Both the position numbers and the translations under genes were made by a program. 64,000 nucleotides of DNA, taken from NCBI RefSeq assembly GCF_051622035.1, contig NC_135361.1, positions 2,919,001 through 2,983,000 on the forward strand, given 5' to 3'. A model generated the notes under the pieces. The model did no database searches. It was not told the DNA's origin and worked only from the letters and a program-made list of their open reading frames with translations. The DNA is from Arctopsyche grandis (lineage: Eukaryota; Arthropoda; Insecta; Trichoptera; Hydropsychidae). This document shows positions 47,014 through 60,010 of the stretch, one piece after another. How positions within the stretch are numbered: the first letter of the stretch is position 1; every line of letters starts with the position of its first letter.

Positions 47014-47047
47014 TGCGCCTTGTGTCCAAATTAGGACACAAGGCGCG
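47014..47047. repeat. 13-bp perfect stem with 6-nt loop
   Basis: GCGCCTTGTGTCC (47015-47027) and GGACACAAGGCGC (47034-47046) flank a 6-base loop, AAATTA. It lies about 20 bp after the SINE. It could be a transposon-end hairpin; no CTRR follows it, so it does not qualify as a Helitron end. Confidence 0.6.
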
Positions 47048-48134
47048 CACGGAGACACAATATGTGTGTGTCTTACTGCATTCAGTTCCGCTTGCATGTC
47101 ATTTGAATTGCATTTTTATTTGATGACGGTTTTGGTCACATTGTCTTGCGTTTTCCACTCTAGAAAGCGTCTACCTTATAACGGATTCCGATATGATTTC
47201 GTATACATCGGTGCAGTTAATTTGTGTCATTTTTGTGCAACGATTTTTAGCTGCATTGTTTAAAATCTATTAGCATGCAATTTTGCGAAATCTTGTTCAA
47301 GTTTTACAACATAGGGTTCTTTTTTTATTATTTTGTATGCAGGCTATTCTTCTTACCGCAGTATAAAAATTTCCATTGTCTTCCGAAGAATATTTGTACC
47401 TACTTTTTTTAATATTTCTCAAATTTACCATACTATTAAATATGCTATGTAGATTAGTATTTATTAGTATTTGTCAATTTTCTCCAAAATTTAAATAACG
47501 ATTTTGCCATATATTTTCACATCTCCTAATTCTAGCCTAGAAATCACAGTGGAATGGGTTTCAATCTTGGGAAAAATCATTTTAGGGGATGAATTACTTT
47601 TGTAGCTGGTGAAATTTCGGTATCACTTAACTACAAACGGGGCTGTGTGTAAGTACGGGCAGTATGCAATATGAAAGCCACGCATATTAGGCCGACTAGG
47701 CAATTCCCTTAAGATATCAACAATTCAATTACAATACATTCAAATCGTTGTCCATATTGTTCACTCGGATTAGTGAAGTTTAGAAACCGGAATCGGCACT
47801 AATTTAGGTAGTGGTAGCCAGAGTGGATTGTCATGGTATGGTCAGTCGCGTCGTTCGCTTGCACGGACTCGCCGTCTCAATTCTGTTCCCTTTGCGGTAC
47901 TGGGGATATTTTATGTAAAGGCTTTCCATAGAAGACAAAATATTTTTTAATTCACTTATCTCTTCAAGCATTTATGGAATTTTCACTAAGAATATTCTGA
48001 TTTATGTCTATCAAACATCATTCTAAACTGTTTTTTTAATTAAAATAACACATACTTACTCAGAATTTTTTTGAGTTCAAATATGTCAAGGGACTCGGCT
48101 CGCGAAACGATTCCTTCGGAACAAATCACGAAGC
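47048..48134. other. Intergenic, no supported gene
   Basis: AT-rich sequence without recognisable coding or repeat signature up to the hAT element. Confidence 0.35.
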
Positions 48135-48142
48135 CTTTAAAT

Positions 48143-49305
48143 CAGCGGTTTCCAAGCTGGGAGGCGCGCCTCCCTGGGGAGGCGCGGACTATTGCCAGGG
48201 GAGGCGCCAAAACTTTTTAATAAAAAAATAATTTTCATACCATAATATCTACAAATAAATAAAACTTAATATCGTAGCTTAACAGTAAAAATTCAATGCA
48301 TGAATGTTTATTTTTATTTTTCTTTCATTTTTATATACACATTTAATTAGCAACTTTTCTCGAAGAAAACCAACATGAAGAGACATGAACTTGCCTATTT
48401 GGTTGAAATTTTTCGAAAATTGAGCGGTTTAAATAAAGCAATGCAGGGATCACAAATACATCCACTTGTTCAAAAAGACAAAGTAAAAGCTTTCATTAAA
48501 AAGTTGAAGTTATGGAAATCAAATTTACAAAAGAATGAGTTGGATATGTTTTCACTTTCCAAAGATTTCTGGGCCACAGTCAATATTGAAGAAAGTAAAA
48601 ATCTTTTTACTGACCACTTGGATGGTTTAGTGCTGCATTTTTCCAATTATTTCAAAGACCTTGATTTCTCAAAATTTTTGTGGATACAGAATCCATTTAA
48701 CTATAATGAATAAGACGAATTCGAGCTGACAACCATAGAAAAAGAAAAATTGATAGAATTATCATGCTATAGCTCACTAAAACAAAAGTTTCAGAATTAA
48801 ACCATAATTAAATTTTGGATGAATCTTAGTGGATAGTATGAATCTTTGTATTGCAAAGCAATGCAAGTGCTTCTACCGTTTGTAATGTCTTATTTATTCG
48901 AAACGGGCTTTTCGGCACTAGCTGCAATGAAAACCAAATATCGAGCCAGGTTAATAGTTGAAAAGGAGTTACGAGTGGCACTCTCCATATTGCCCCCCCC
49001 CCAAGATTTGATAAACTTTGTGCCAATAAACAACAACATCCTTCGCACTAAATTTTGATGTGTTAGACGTAGTTAAATTATTAATTTAATATAAAAATAA
49101 ATAAAGGTGATCGTATAAATTTATGTTATAGCAAAACCTTTTTATTATTCTGTCTATTGTAGTGTTCAGTATTTTTTTAAAATAAAGGTTTATTATTCAA
49201 AACGTGTCTATATTATTATATCTATTAAAAAATTAAAGGTAGGGAGGCGCGGAAAAAAATTTTTTTTTTAGGGAGGCGTAGTAGCATAAAGTTTGGAAAC
49301 CGCTG
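48143..49305. mobile_element. hAT element with intact ends and 8-bp target duplication
   Basis: CTTTAAAT at 48135-48142 and 49306-49313 is an 8-bp target-site duplication, the hAT hallmark. The ends are CAGCGGTTTCCAA (48143) and its exact inverse TTGGAAACCGCTG (ending 49305), followed inward on both sides by related GGGAGGCG sequence. At 1163 bp it is an internally deleted copy. The perfect duplication suggests fairly recent insertion. Confidence 0.9.
48375..49057 (+). pseudogene. Remnant hAT transposase (ZBED5/FAM200-like) inside the element
   Basis: The first frame, 48375-48713, has LAYLVEIFRKLSGLNKAMQG, KLKLWKSNLQKNELDMFS and HLDGLVLHFSNYFKDL, typical of the C-terminal half of ZBED5/SCAND3-like hAT proteins. 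A second frame, 48846-49057, gives LLPFVMSYLFETGFSALAAM, then KTKYRARLIVEKELRVALS, the hAT dimerisation block (FPS-Y-CE-GFS-L-IKTKYR-RL). A stop and short gap separate them. The BED finger and first two catalytic Asp regions are deleted, so the transposase is inactive and the element could only have moved in trans. Confidence 0.82.
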
Positions 49306-49484
49306 CTTTAAATGTTACATTCTCGATCGATTGTTCGACAAATCATTCAGAAGATTAAATTTATTAGACAAACAAGATGTCAGTAAGAAAAGCAAGCTGC
49401 TTAATATATTTCTGTTAGCACAAAACTTACTCCCTTGTTTTAATAGCAGCGGCATGCCACTGGTATATATGCATGTATCATCGT

Positions 49485-49745
49485 CATCATCATCTACATA
49501 TGTACAGTCATTCACCATCCACTGTTGGATGAAGGCCTCTCCAACACGCCTCCACTCGACTTGGTTTTGCATAATTCTCATCCATCTGACCCCACACATT
49601 TTCCTTATTTCATCTACACATCTTCGCTGCAGTCATCCTTTTACCCTTTTGCATTCTCTTGGGTACCATTCTAGTACTTCTTTTATCCACCTTTCGTCCC
49701 TTCTTCTAGCCAAGTGGCCCGCCTGTTACCATGTCAATCTCTATC
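49485..49745 (-). pseudogene. RTE-type LINE 3' end with (GAT/GAC)n tail
   Basis: The minus-strand reading gives GHLARRRDERWIKEVLEW-like sequence, a stop, then VDEIRKMCGVRWMRIMQN, VEWRRVGEAFIQQWMVND, and a tail that codes for Asp repeats (about 49480-49497). It is the same family as 35276-35640. Confidence 0.8.
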
Positions 49746-50240
49746 CACTAACTTTGTCATACTTGTATATTGCAAATAAAACATCTTTACCGAGCAAAGC
49801 CTGGTATTCTCGATACATTATTATTAAATCAGTATCTCAGAATTGGATTACAAAATCAGTTCTCAATCTTATTACACTCTCATCGATGCGATGACTTACA
49901 ACCCACGACTCTAGCCCTACCATTACGGAACCGTTCATTAAGCATCACGTTAAAACGCAATAACAGTAAATTAGCTGCACAATAAAACCTATTAAAACTA
50001 GATTAGATCTTTAGATTAGACATACTACATACGTATAAAAGCGGATAGATTAGATCAATAGATCACACGGATAGAATTGCACGCTCGCCTCACATACAAC
50101 CGGGTCGCGATTTACGACCTACCATATACTATAATATATATTATGTGTGTAGTTCTAGGTACATGAGTACATGTAATCTAGTAGACAAGTACCGGACACG
50201 ATTCGGTCACTGGGTACTTAAGCTAGATAGGTAGTATTTA
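49746..50240. other. Intergenic, no supported gene
   Basis: Short unrecognised frames only. Confidence 0.35.
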
Positions 50241-50500
50241 TTGTAAGGACGAAGGAAAAGATGGACACTTCGTGCTGCGGAATTGTCAGACCTCTCTAAT
50301 GGCCGTAGCGATTCTCGGGGCAGATTTCCCGGACAGTGTCGTAACTCAGAGCGAGGCTTTTGTGCTTGGCCGTCGTCACGTTGGCTCCCCTTCTATTTTG
50401 CAATTTGGATTTTCCCGCTTTGGAAGGATGTCGATCGAGAAAAGCCGATGGCGTGTGAACGGTTCGTGTTGACTTTGTCTTAATGGTGGGTGATTAGTGC
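50241..50500 (+). promoter_or_regulatory. GC-richer island, candidate first exon or promoter
   Basis: About 260 bp with clearly higher GC and CpG content than the surrounding AT-rich DNA. Two + strand frames of 66 codons overlap in different phases and neither has a known domain. Composition resembles the USP10 and signal-peptide gene 5' ends, so it may be an untranslated first exon or an alternative promoter. This is inference from composition only. Confidence 0.3.
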
Positions 50501-51099
50501 TGTTGTTTTTTTTTTGGTTTTTTGGTGATGAAATGTGAAGTTAAGGATTGGAGTTATGATTATAAATAATAATTATCGTGAAAATAATAATTGGTATGGA
50601 AATGGTTATGGCCGTACGATTTGACTTGGGCACGCAACTGTGGATGGATTGATTTGCGTTTAAGTTTTAATTGGGCGGTTTGTAATAAAATTTATGATTA
50701 AAAATCTGAATTAATCTAAAGATTAATGTATGATTTCTTTTATAAAATTTTGTTTGACGTAATTAATTCGGTTACTATTGAAAAAAAAATGGTTTGAATG
50801 TGAGCAAATTTTATATTACGCACTTAATTGCTTTCATGCAATTTAAAAAAAAAATTGTACAGTAATTTTCAATATTTTGCATATTTTTATTAATGTTAAT
50901 TTTCAGCATGCCCTTCGATGAAAAAATTAACTCTATATGTCATCCCCCATATTTTTGTAAAAATAAAATTGATTTTAAGCATTTATACATGTATTTTTTT
51001 TTTGGGAATTATAATTATTTTTTTATAGAAAAACCATTTTTATTTAATATATACATATATACATTATAGTTTCATATATATATTGTTAATAATTTAAAT

Positions 51100-51101
<2 letters not shown>

Positions 51102-51185
<84 letters not shown>
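51102..51185. repeat. (TA)n microsatellite, about 80 bp
   Basis: An uninterrupted TA run within AT-rich sequence. Confidence 0.9.
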
Positions 51186-51190
<5 letters not shown>

Positions 51191-51347
51191 GTATAATAAA
51201 AATAAAATTAATAATGAAAAAAATACTTTCGAGTTCTATTCATACATTGATACAGTTGAGTTTAAACAAGTATTAATCGTTGTTTTCATTTTAAATTTTA
51301 ATAAAATAAATACTAAGATTGTATTGTAATAAAATTATATCATGTAC

Positions 51348-51883
51348 TAGTGGTTTTACCCGGCTTCGCTCGGTATTTGTAATATAAACCGCTTAAAAAT
51401 GGCTAATTTAATAGTAAACATTAATTTGTTTTTTTATTAAATTTATTTGAATCCAATCATAAATTACACACGCCAATCCGAAAATACAGATATAAGGCAC
51501 TGGAATTGAAAAAATAATCCTGATTCGGAACTCTTCCAGTTCGGAATGCGGAACTGAAACAGATATTAGAAATGTAAAAGGAATCTGGAATCGGAAATTA
51601 AAAATGTATCCAGATCCGGAACTTAAAAAGGAATCGGGAACCGGAAATGAAAAAGGAATCCGGAAACGGAACTGAAAAAGGAATCCGGAACTGGAACTGA
51701 AAAGAGAATCCGGAACCAGAAATGATAAAAAAATCCAGAATCGAAAATTAAAAAGGCATCCTGATCCGAAAATGAAAATATATTTCGGAACCCGAACTGA
51801 AAAAGGAATCGAAATCGAAAACTGAATCAAAATTAACATCGCAAACCTTACATACAAAGTCTCTTTCGAAATTATATATTACT
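51348..51883 (+). repeat. Dispersed repeat with internal degenerate minisatellite
   Basis: It begins TAGTGGTTTTACCCGGCTTC followed by GCTCGGTATTTGTAATAT and ends CTCTTTCGAAATTATATATT. Between about 51540 and 51810 lies a degenerate tandem repeat of about 24 bp of the type GAAAAAGGAATCCGGAAC. The minus-strand frame over it (51408-51857) codes for repeated Phe/Pro/Ser-rich peptides purely because of this periodicity. The next copy (51884-52077) has the same ends without the minisatellite. Confidence 0.65.
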
Positions 51884-52077
51884 AGTGTTTTTACCCGGCT
51901 TCGCTCGGTATTTGTAATATAAACCGCTTAAACATGGCATATCTAATAGTAAACATTTTATTTAAATTTATTTGAATATTCATTCATTTTTTTTATTAAA
52001 TTGAACGTCACGAAATCTACGGCCCAAACAAACATACATACATACAAAATCTCTTTCGAAATTATGTATATATTAGA
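51884..52077 (+). repeat. Second, adjacent copy of the same repeat lacking the minisatellite
   Basis: The ends TAGTG.TTTTACCCGGCTTC and CTCTTTCGAAATTATGTATA match the first copy. The two are head-to-tail with essentially no spacer. Confidence 0.65.
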
Positions 52078-55000
52078 TAGACGTATTAAAAAATAATAAA
52101 TAATATAAATGATAGTTCTGAATGTATTGAAATACTTCACGGAATTTTTTTCGGTCTATTGTCTATACGAATACTGGTACTGCTTTCTTTTAAAGTTTCT
52201 ACGTAACATGAGATTAATTCGAAATTAATGCGAATCGAATCCAAACATGCCTTTAAATCACACCTGATGATTTTACGCACGGGAATTCAAATTAAATTTA
52301 TAGTATTGTATAAGATCATCTTCCGCTTTTGTCAATCGGTTGACCTGCATCCGACGAGCACAGTGGGTCAAATTTTTGTCGCCCAACCAGCGAGTTTCCT
52401 ACCGTTTTTCCGGATTTGAAAATCGAAAAAAGGTCAAAAGTTCAAATTTCTAGTAATTATAATAATATTCGTTTAGTATTATTCAACTGCGCCGCATCGA
52501 ATGATAATGAAAGTTTCCTATACTAACGCATTTTACGTAACTGCTTGTGTATTGTATTTAAAATCGGAAAAAAAAATTCACTACGTATTGTTGTGCCGTT
52601 TTTTTTACGATTATTTATTTATCGTCATCAACATCGTCGTATAAAACCGCAAAATATTTTTCTTTCATTGGAAATGTTACGAAATGCAATGCGGTAACTT
52701 TTAGGAGTACTAGTATGTCGCACTTTTGCTCGTATGCGGTAAAAAATACATGTGTACGAACATTTTAAAACTTTCGTCGTTCAATTTAAATTGGGACATG
52801 GAAATGAAAATGTGACGCTTCTTCTATTATAAAAGTTTCGTAGTTTCAATATTTGATGGAGGCTTGTAAATTGAATTGAAAATAAACTTTGACATGAACT
52901 ACGTATGTACTTAATAGTTTCATCAAACTTGAATTCAAACATTTATTTGATTTGAAGAAAAAACTATTGAAATCATCAACAAATATAGAATAAAACCAAC
53001 GATCATTTTTTGTAAGCTTTCTTCTTAAGAATAAAAATGCTTATCCACAGGCGGTTCGGTGTTTCAACATTTGTATTAGGTTTTCTGTATTATAAAGAAA
53101 AAAAAAGCACGAAATCGTCAATGATTAGTTCTACCAATTTAAAGTAACCTTCTTCTATCTTCTTACTCAAAATTAGTTTCAATATTTTTATTAGTCTTTG
53201 CCAGAAAAGCCTATATATTCTGCTACTATTAGAACCTGCTCAGTTTGAGTTCTTTATTACTTTCAATCTTGAAAATCTTCAATTATCTCTTCGGTAACTT
53301 TTCTTCAGGCATTCTTAGAATGAGTCAAAAGAGATCTATCTTGTAGTTAATATATAGTCGATTAATCGTCCATTATTTCACATACACTTATTTAGAAACG
53401 AAGCACAATACTTATACTATCAGATTGCATACTTGAATTATCATCGGTCTAATCTGAGTCCAAAAATAGCAATTGAAATCGGAATTTGGAAAGTCGTTCG
53501 TTTGTCATCATAGGTAGGCATTGTATTGCGTTCGAATTTAGAGCCAATTCAAAATACTTGCTTTTGAACGTCATTTTGACGTCAATTTACCGCACAGTGT
53601 CACAAAATACGACGTCGAAATTTAAATTCACTTTCACTCTCGCCGAGAATTTCACCTATAAATCGCCTGGGTCATATTAGAACTGGTTGATTGGATTCCG
53701 CTGTATGATTTACGCGTCACGATTTTGATAGCTTTATATTTCTATATTATTTTTTTTTATTCGTGTGTGTGCTGTTTGGTTTTTTATCCGACCAAAAATG
53801 TGCCGTATGGCCTTTACGACTTAACGAGTGTCAAGAGGGGGTGTGTTTTTTATATCTTTCGAAATGTATGCCATTTTTAAACCGATCGTAAACAATGGAA
53901 AGTATTGTTAATTATCGTCAGGTGACATTTTCAGAAGACACTTAGGTTTTTATTGTTTCATTTTTTTTATGTTTGGGACAATTAATTTTTTCGTTATATG
54001 TAAATTTTTAAGTAATTATGTGCATAAAATGCATTTATGATAGGTCGTAAATGCGTGAGATCCTGTTGAGAAAAATACGATAAAAACATATTGATTTATA
54101 ACCGAAGTATGACTCAAGTGTTGAAAATCCAACCGATCGTAAATTCATAAAAATGTATTGCATTTGATAAAGTGGACCAAGTCTAATGTGGAACCTGTTT
54201 TTGTAAATAATAAAATAAACGAAAAGGATTCCAATGACGTACAAATTTATATGCGTAAATTTTAAATGAAAAACAAGCATAAAACATAATACTTTATTAA
54301 GGGTATTGGGGATTTTTTTTTTGTAAAATAAAAATTTAAAAGGATTCCATTCGAATATGTATACTTGGAATGATATGTGATATGCTAGGGATCCTATTTG
54401 TCTTTTTGCAATTATAAGTCAGTATTTGCCAATTTATTCCACAGAGAAACCTACGAAGGTGACTTTTTTGTCATGTCTCAAAAGTTTCGTTTCGTGTCGT
54501 TTTTGTTATAAAAAATTTATAAGATTCGTATTAATTTAGTGGAATAGACTTTTGGAACAACTTTTTGAATATAATTGGATCTTTGTTTATTTTTATTTTC
54601 AATCTAATTAATAAGTTACATAAAACGGAAGGGATATATGTATGTATATGTGTTTTTTTTACATGGACATTTCAAAAAATAAATTTTATTATTATCATAA
54701 AACATTGGCTATGCCGCCTCTCCTAAGTATTATTAAATAAAATAAAATAAAATAATGCAGGAATAAATACAATATGAGTGTCGATACAATATGCAAATTG
54801 AACAATATCTGAAACCGTATCGACAATAGCCTCTTGTACAATAGTTGAGTTCATGTATCAATTCCTTTCCAAAACCACTCGTTGCAATATCAACGGGCAC
54901 AACACTAGTACTGTATAAAATTTATAAAATATTATAATATGTTATATTTCACTAAGATATCGTAAAGATTTTTCCTATTTTATACACAAGATACAGTACA

Positions 55001-56313
55001 TACATAATATACTAACTCTCAGTTACAACTTTCTAAGATTTAAATACATATGATACGCTAGGGGCGTTCAGTTGCAACCATATATACTCTAATTGCAACT
55101 AATAAGTAAGTAATGTTCCAATCTATTTATTGTAACATGATAGATTAAATGTGGTAAATTTTTTTCCTAAAATTTAATACATACGAACAAGCTTTCAATA
55201 ATGAAATTCGTTAAATGCGTATTTAATTTATTTAGAATGGCATATTTTACGCTAGGGGCGATTCAATTGTAACCATACATAATCTAATCAAGTTGATTTA
55301 TTTACCACAAAAAACCAAACATAAATTTTCAAATGAAAATTTTTATATTTTTATAAAAGTACCCCCTACGGGTTTTTGTATTTATTTTATTTTGAATCAC
55401 AAAGTTTATGGATTTAACTGAATTTTTATGTGCTCAGAAAAGCGTATGATAGAGCTACGGGCGACTCATATTGCAATTGCAATTCGAAACAATTTATTTA
55501 AAATAATACATAAAATTGATCTTATTTAAATAAAGTGACACATTGTCCATATATAGTAGATAAATAGTTTCCTATCTGCACTTAAACATTAATCAATTGT
55601 ATCTAATGCAAATAATAATGTAATCGACCGCTTAATAGAATCATAATTAATAACTCTGTCAGCGGCTAGATTGTCGTTGTGATTTAATAAAAATTTTCAA
55701 TTAATAAAACGTGATCTTTCAATACGTGCTTACAATTATTCAAATCGTGATGATATTATGTATAATAATAGATTGTGCTATATTTTTTGAATTGATTTAT
55801 TTTTAAGGCTCGATATCTAGAGGACATCTTTTAAAAACACACACACACGACCGGTCAAAAGTACGTTAACATTTTATACAGGTATGCGTTGAAAGTCACG
55901 AACGGATCGTTAGCACTGTGAGATTTCATCTGCGAATTGTTTCGTACTAATAAATAATGCAACCGGTGCACTTTGTGCAACAGTGCGTCGCATTTTAGAC
56001 AAGGAGAGATATATGCAGTACACAGTCAATTTACATACTACAGTACAGTGTAGTAGGTTTCGACACTTAACCCACATGTGGCTATAAATGGCTATCAATT
56101 TGATATATGTACATTATAATGTGTGATTTAACGGATATGCTAAAGTGTTTCTCAAATAAAATACGTATTTTATGAATGAATATTGGAAATCTTTATTGTA
56201 TTTGAAAGTTTTGTTTATACATGACGACCACAGTTTCAATTTCGAAAACAATAAAGTGATTTTTTGATGACTTGTATGGGATGTGACGTCGTCTTATTGA
56301 AACCAAAGCTGTT
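52078..56313. other. 4.2 kb AT-rich sequence, no supported gene
   Basis: Only short frames. I see no splice-consistent coding exons, RNA genes or nameable repeats. It may be intron of the signal-peptide gene. Confidence 0.35.
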
Positions 56314-56915
56314 TTAACCTTCGAAGGACGGAGCGTCGAGATCGAACGAGTGTCCCAAACCGGGGTCGAGTAAGACCCCAGTATTTTTAAATCAAAATAC
56401 AGCTTTTCTCAATACAAATGGGTTCAATATATATCTTATTAATCATTTTATACATCAACATAAAAAAGTTTTAGTTCTATAGCATGTTTTTGACTATTTT
56501 TGTATTAAAAAATAACGACAACCATCGACATAGGTAAGGCCAACAGGCGACTGCATGACTCAATAGCCAAGCGCCAAAAGCGACGAAAAAAATAGCTTAC
56601 GAAAATATAGCTGTCTCTTTCTCTCGCATTGATTCATCGATCAACAAGAATATGCAAGCGAACAGTCAAAAACATAACTTACCTATCGCTACCGCCTTTA
56701 AAACATACTTTGGAACGTAGAAATGTATAAATGTATTTTTTTACGATGTACCCCTTTTCTAAATCATAAAAAAGTTCTATAAAAATAAATTTCTTGTAGT
56801 TCATTCTAGGAATACAAGAAATATATGGTGTATAGCTTTGAAAAGCCACATGGTTATTACGAAAAACGTAAAAATTGGGGCACTTGCATACCTCACTTTG
56901 GTGAGAGAGGGTTAA
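56314..56915. mobile_element. piggyBac-like non-autonomous element, TTAA flanks
   Basis: TTAA at 56314-56317 and 56912-56915. The left end starts CCTTCGAAGGACGGAGCG; the reverse-complemented right end starts CCCTCTCTCACCAAAGTG. Subterminally GAGTGTCCCAAACC on the left parallels AAGTGCCCCAATTT on the right. Ends are poorly matched, so the call is tentative. Confidence 0.45.
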
Positions 56916-59900
56916 AGCACTTAATCACCGCGCGATTGTAGAAACCGATTCAATTATTTTATTATAAATATGTGTTTAGTGCCAATCCTTGACACTACCT
57001 CTTGAATATATCACAAACTAACGAAAAATATTGAATTTTTATTTCAATTTCATTAGTATCACAGGATATTTTTAGATGTCAGTTTGAAGAAACCAAAATT
57101 AATTTCGGTCATAGCCCTAAATACGAAGGAGCGCGCACCGGTGGTCTTGTGGCGATGAAGTGGTTAATATATATTTCATTCAATTTAGGTCTGTAAACGA
57201 ATTTGTGATGGTAAAATCAAACTTTCAAATACAACAAAGACGTCAAATGTCCATGAATAAAATATGTATTTTATTTTAAAAAAAAATCCAGTTTGTTGTA
57301 TTTGATTTACAGTTGTCGCTGTAAGCTATGTATTTCAGTCTGAAAAATTATTATTATGTTATAAATGTACATATATGTAAAGTGAATGGTCTTTTGATTG
57401 ATAGGAAAATGTGTTTCAACCCTTTCACTGCCTAGAGGTCTGAAAAAGCGTTCAATTTTATAGAAATATATATTATATGTCACATGTGTGCAATTTTGTA
57501 ATCGTTGCACGTGTGCCACATAATGAGGTGTGTAAAAATGCATTGTTTATAATCATGTAAAACGATTGAGAAACTGATTTGTATTATAAGTATGTACATA
57601 TGTAATGTAGGTAATGACCTTTTATTGTTGAAAAAATGTGGTGTAACTATCTCTTCTTTGTAGATTGATGCTGAAGGTTGGTTGTAAAACGTTTGGAAGT
57701 TTGTGATATTATTTATTATGCTGGTAATCTTATGAATGTTTGCAAATGTTTTATTTTTGCAGTGTTAAATAACAATGCTGTAATTTATCGGAGAAGGTTA
57801 TGTTTGAAGTTGGCAATTATGTATTTGTTTGAGAGTGAAAATGTTTCGTTTAATTGGTACATAAATATAAGTTTATGATGTTATAATGTAGCCTTCGGGA
57901 CGGGAAATGGGTCATAAATGACATCATGTGTATGTTTGTATTTGACATAATATTTCAAAAAATCATTATTACTCGTAAACTTTGTAATACATATGATATT
58001 TTATAGAGAAATGTTTCTATTTATACATTTAGTTATGGATAGTATTTATATTAATGGATTTAAATTTTTTTTAAGTAGAAAAAGTATGAATATAAATATT
58101 TTTTCCGTATTATAGGGGTAGGGGATATACATACATAAGTAAATTTGTATATTTACAAATTTTTATGTATTTTCGTTTTTAAATCCAAATTATGCAAATG
58201 CGTTTTGTCAATTTTAATTTTATTTTATGAAAAGCTCTTAAAGGTCAACTTAAAGCTTTTAAGTCATTCAGAGAAGCATTCTTTATTACATCTAAAAATT
58301 GTATTATTTGTTTTTTATTATTATAATTCGTTGAACCCCGCCTTGATTTACAAGGATATTAAAATGCCTGATTTATATATCTCGAATTTTAGTACGCTAA
58401 TCGAATTACTCGTCGTTGGTTAGATTATGAAGATTTTATTACATTTAAGCAATAGTTATTATAAAAAATGTCATAAAACAATTGAAAATTTTATACAAAT
58501 TTTATTCGTAACGGATAGAATTTTTCTAATTTTTTACCGAATATTTTATGGCGTCTCTTAAATCTGGTCATTAATTAAACTAATCTTAAATAATTAAACT
58601 TTGACCTTGAATAAAAATAAAAACTATTTATAAAATTGCCGGGGTATTATTATCGAGATTAAACTGTTTATGCAATAAATAAAATAAAAATCGAATTAAT
58701 TATACGTTGTATTAATACGTTGGTAAATGATGTTGTTAGTTGTTTTGTTCTGTGCGCTATGTATTATTCATTCAAAAATGCATTCCGCGTCATTGTCAAT
58801 GCAACGATTGCACATTTAAGCAATTTGCATTTTAAATCTCTTGCTCGGTGTAATGTGAGTAATTTTACAAGCAGAGAAAATTACTTAACGACTTTTTAAT
58901 GTGTGGTTATTGCAAATTATGTGAGCTTTTACGATGAGCTTTCTCAATTCATAGTGGGTTATATTCAAGGATAATTAATTTTACAAATAACAATCTGTGC
59001 AAACAATTAAAATTCATCATAGTATCATATAATATGATTCTAGAAAGCGTTGCTTAAAGCTTTTTAAGTAACGGATTGATTATTATTGGCGATCGGATAA
59101 AACAGCACACGAAATTTTTTTCTATATGTAGCTTTTTTCTGTAGGTTTTATCCCCAACCAAATTCATTAAATCTATCCTAAACTTAACACATTCATTAAT
59201 ATTATGTTGGTATACGATTTCAGTATATGTATGCTCAAACCAATAGAAAAATCCTACTCATGAGCCAATTATGTACTTGTAGTACTAAAGAAATATGTAT
59301 CTCAAAAGTTAAATGACCTAAAATAGACAAAACAACTTATGTATATATGGATACTATTGATTCATATAATAGAGCATATGTACGTATTTCCAATGTATAC
59401 GAATGTACTTTTACATCTACATTTTTTCCAGTTCAGGGTGATTACATCACACACCTAATTAGGAACACTGGTAAAAATTGCCCAAATTTTGGCATTGGTC
59501 CGAGATGATGTCGGTCACGAGCCACTTGTTCCGTATAAAATACATACATATGTATTTTAGAAGGTGAAAGTTACGCATACATTATTACGGTAAGTGTGTC
59601 CAGATCGAAATTCCAATGGCGATAACAAAATAGTACGTAATAAGCCTATAATACCATACACAATAATAATAATATTGTAGCATAATAGATGTCTAGATAC
59701 GTTGTGATTATGTGTGGTAGCCATTTTCTAGCAACACGTAACAAACACACTTCTTCAAAACCGGAAACGTGAGCTTGCCATACCACTGTTTTGAAATATC
59801 GTGGAACAGTGCTCTGGGACGTTTCGACACTTCCCGTTCCTTCCTGCTTGCATACGCTTTAATAACGTGCAATCTTTTTACGAGGGCGTATATATGTACA

Positions 59901-59944
59901 TATAATAAAAAGCGGATTGTATGCATATTGATGTTTTTTTTTAA
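56916..59944. other. AT-rich sequence, no supported gene
   Basis: Short frames and simple sequence only; no family recognised. Confidence 0.35.
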
Positions 59945-60010
59945 ACGAGTATGTCAAATAAGGGTGGACCTAGCAAGCTTCCCTGTGGGACTCCCGCTCT
60001 ACTCCCATAA
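59943..60010 (-). pseudogene. Tiny fragment of LINE reverse transcriptase
   Basis: The minus-strand reading YGSRAGVPQGSLLGPPLFDI is the conserved GVPQGS-LGP-LF block of non-LTR reverse transcriptases. Nothing on either side continues the RT. About 65 bp survive. Confidence 0.6.

Noticed and set aside
51408-51857. A 149-codon Phe/Pro-repeat protein on the minus strand
   Set aside because: The repeats reflect the 24-bp degenerate minisatellite within a dispersed repeat.
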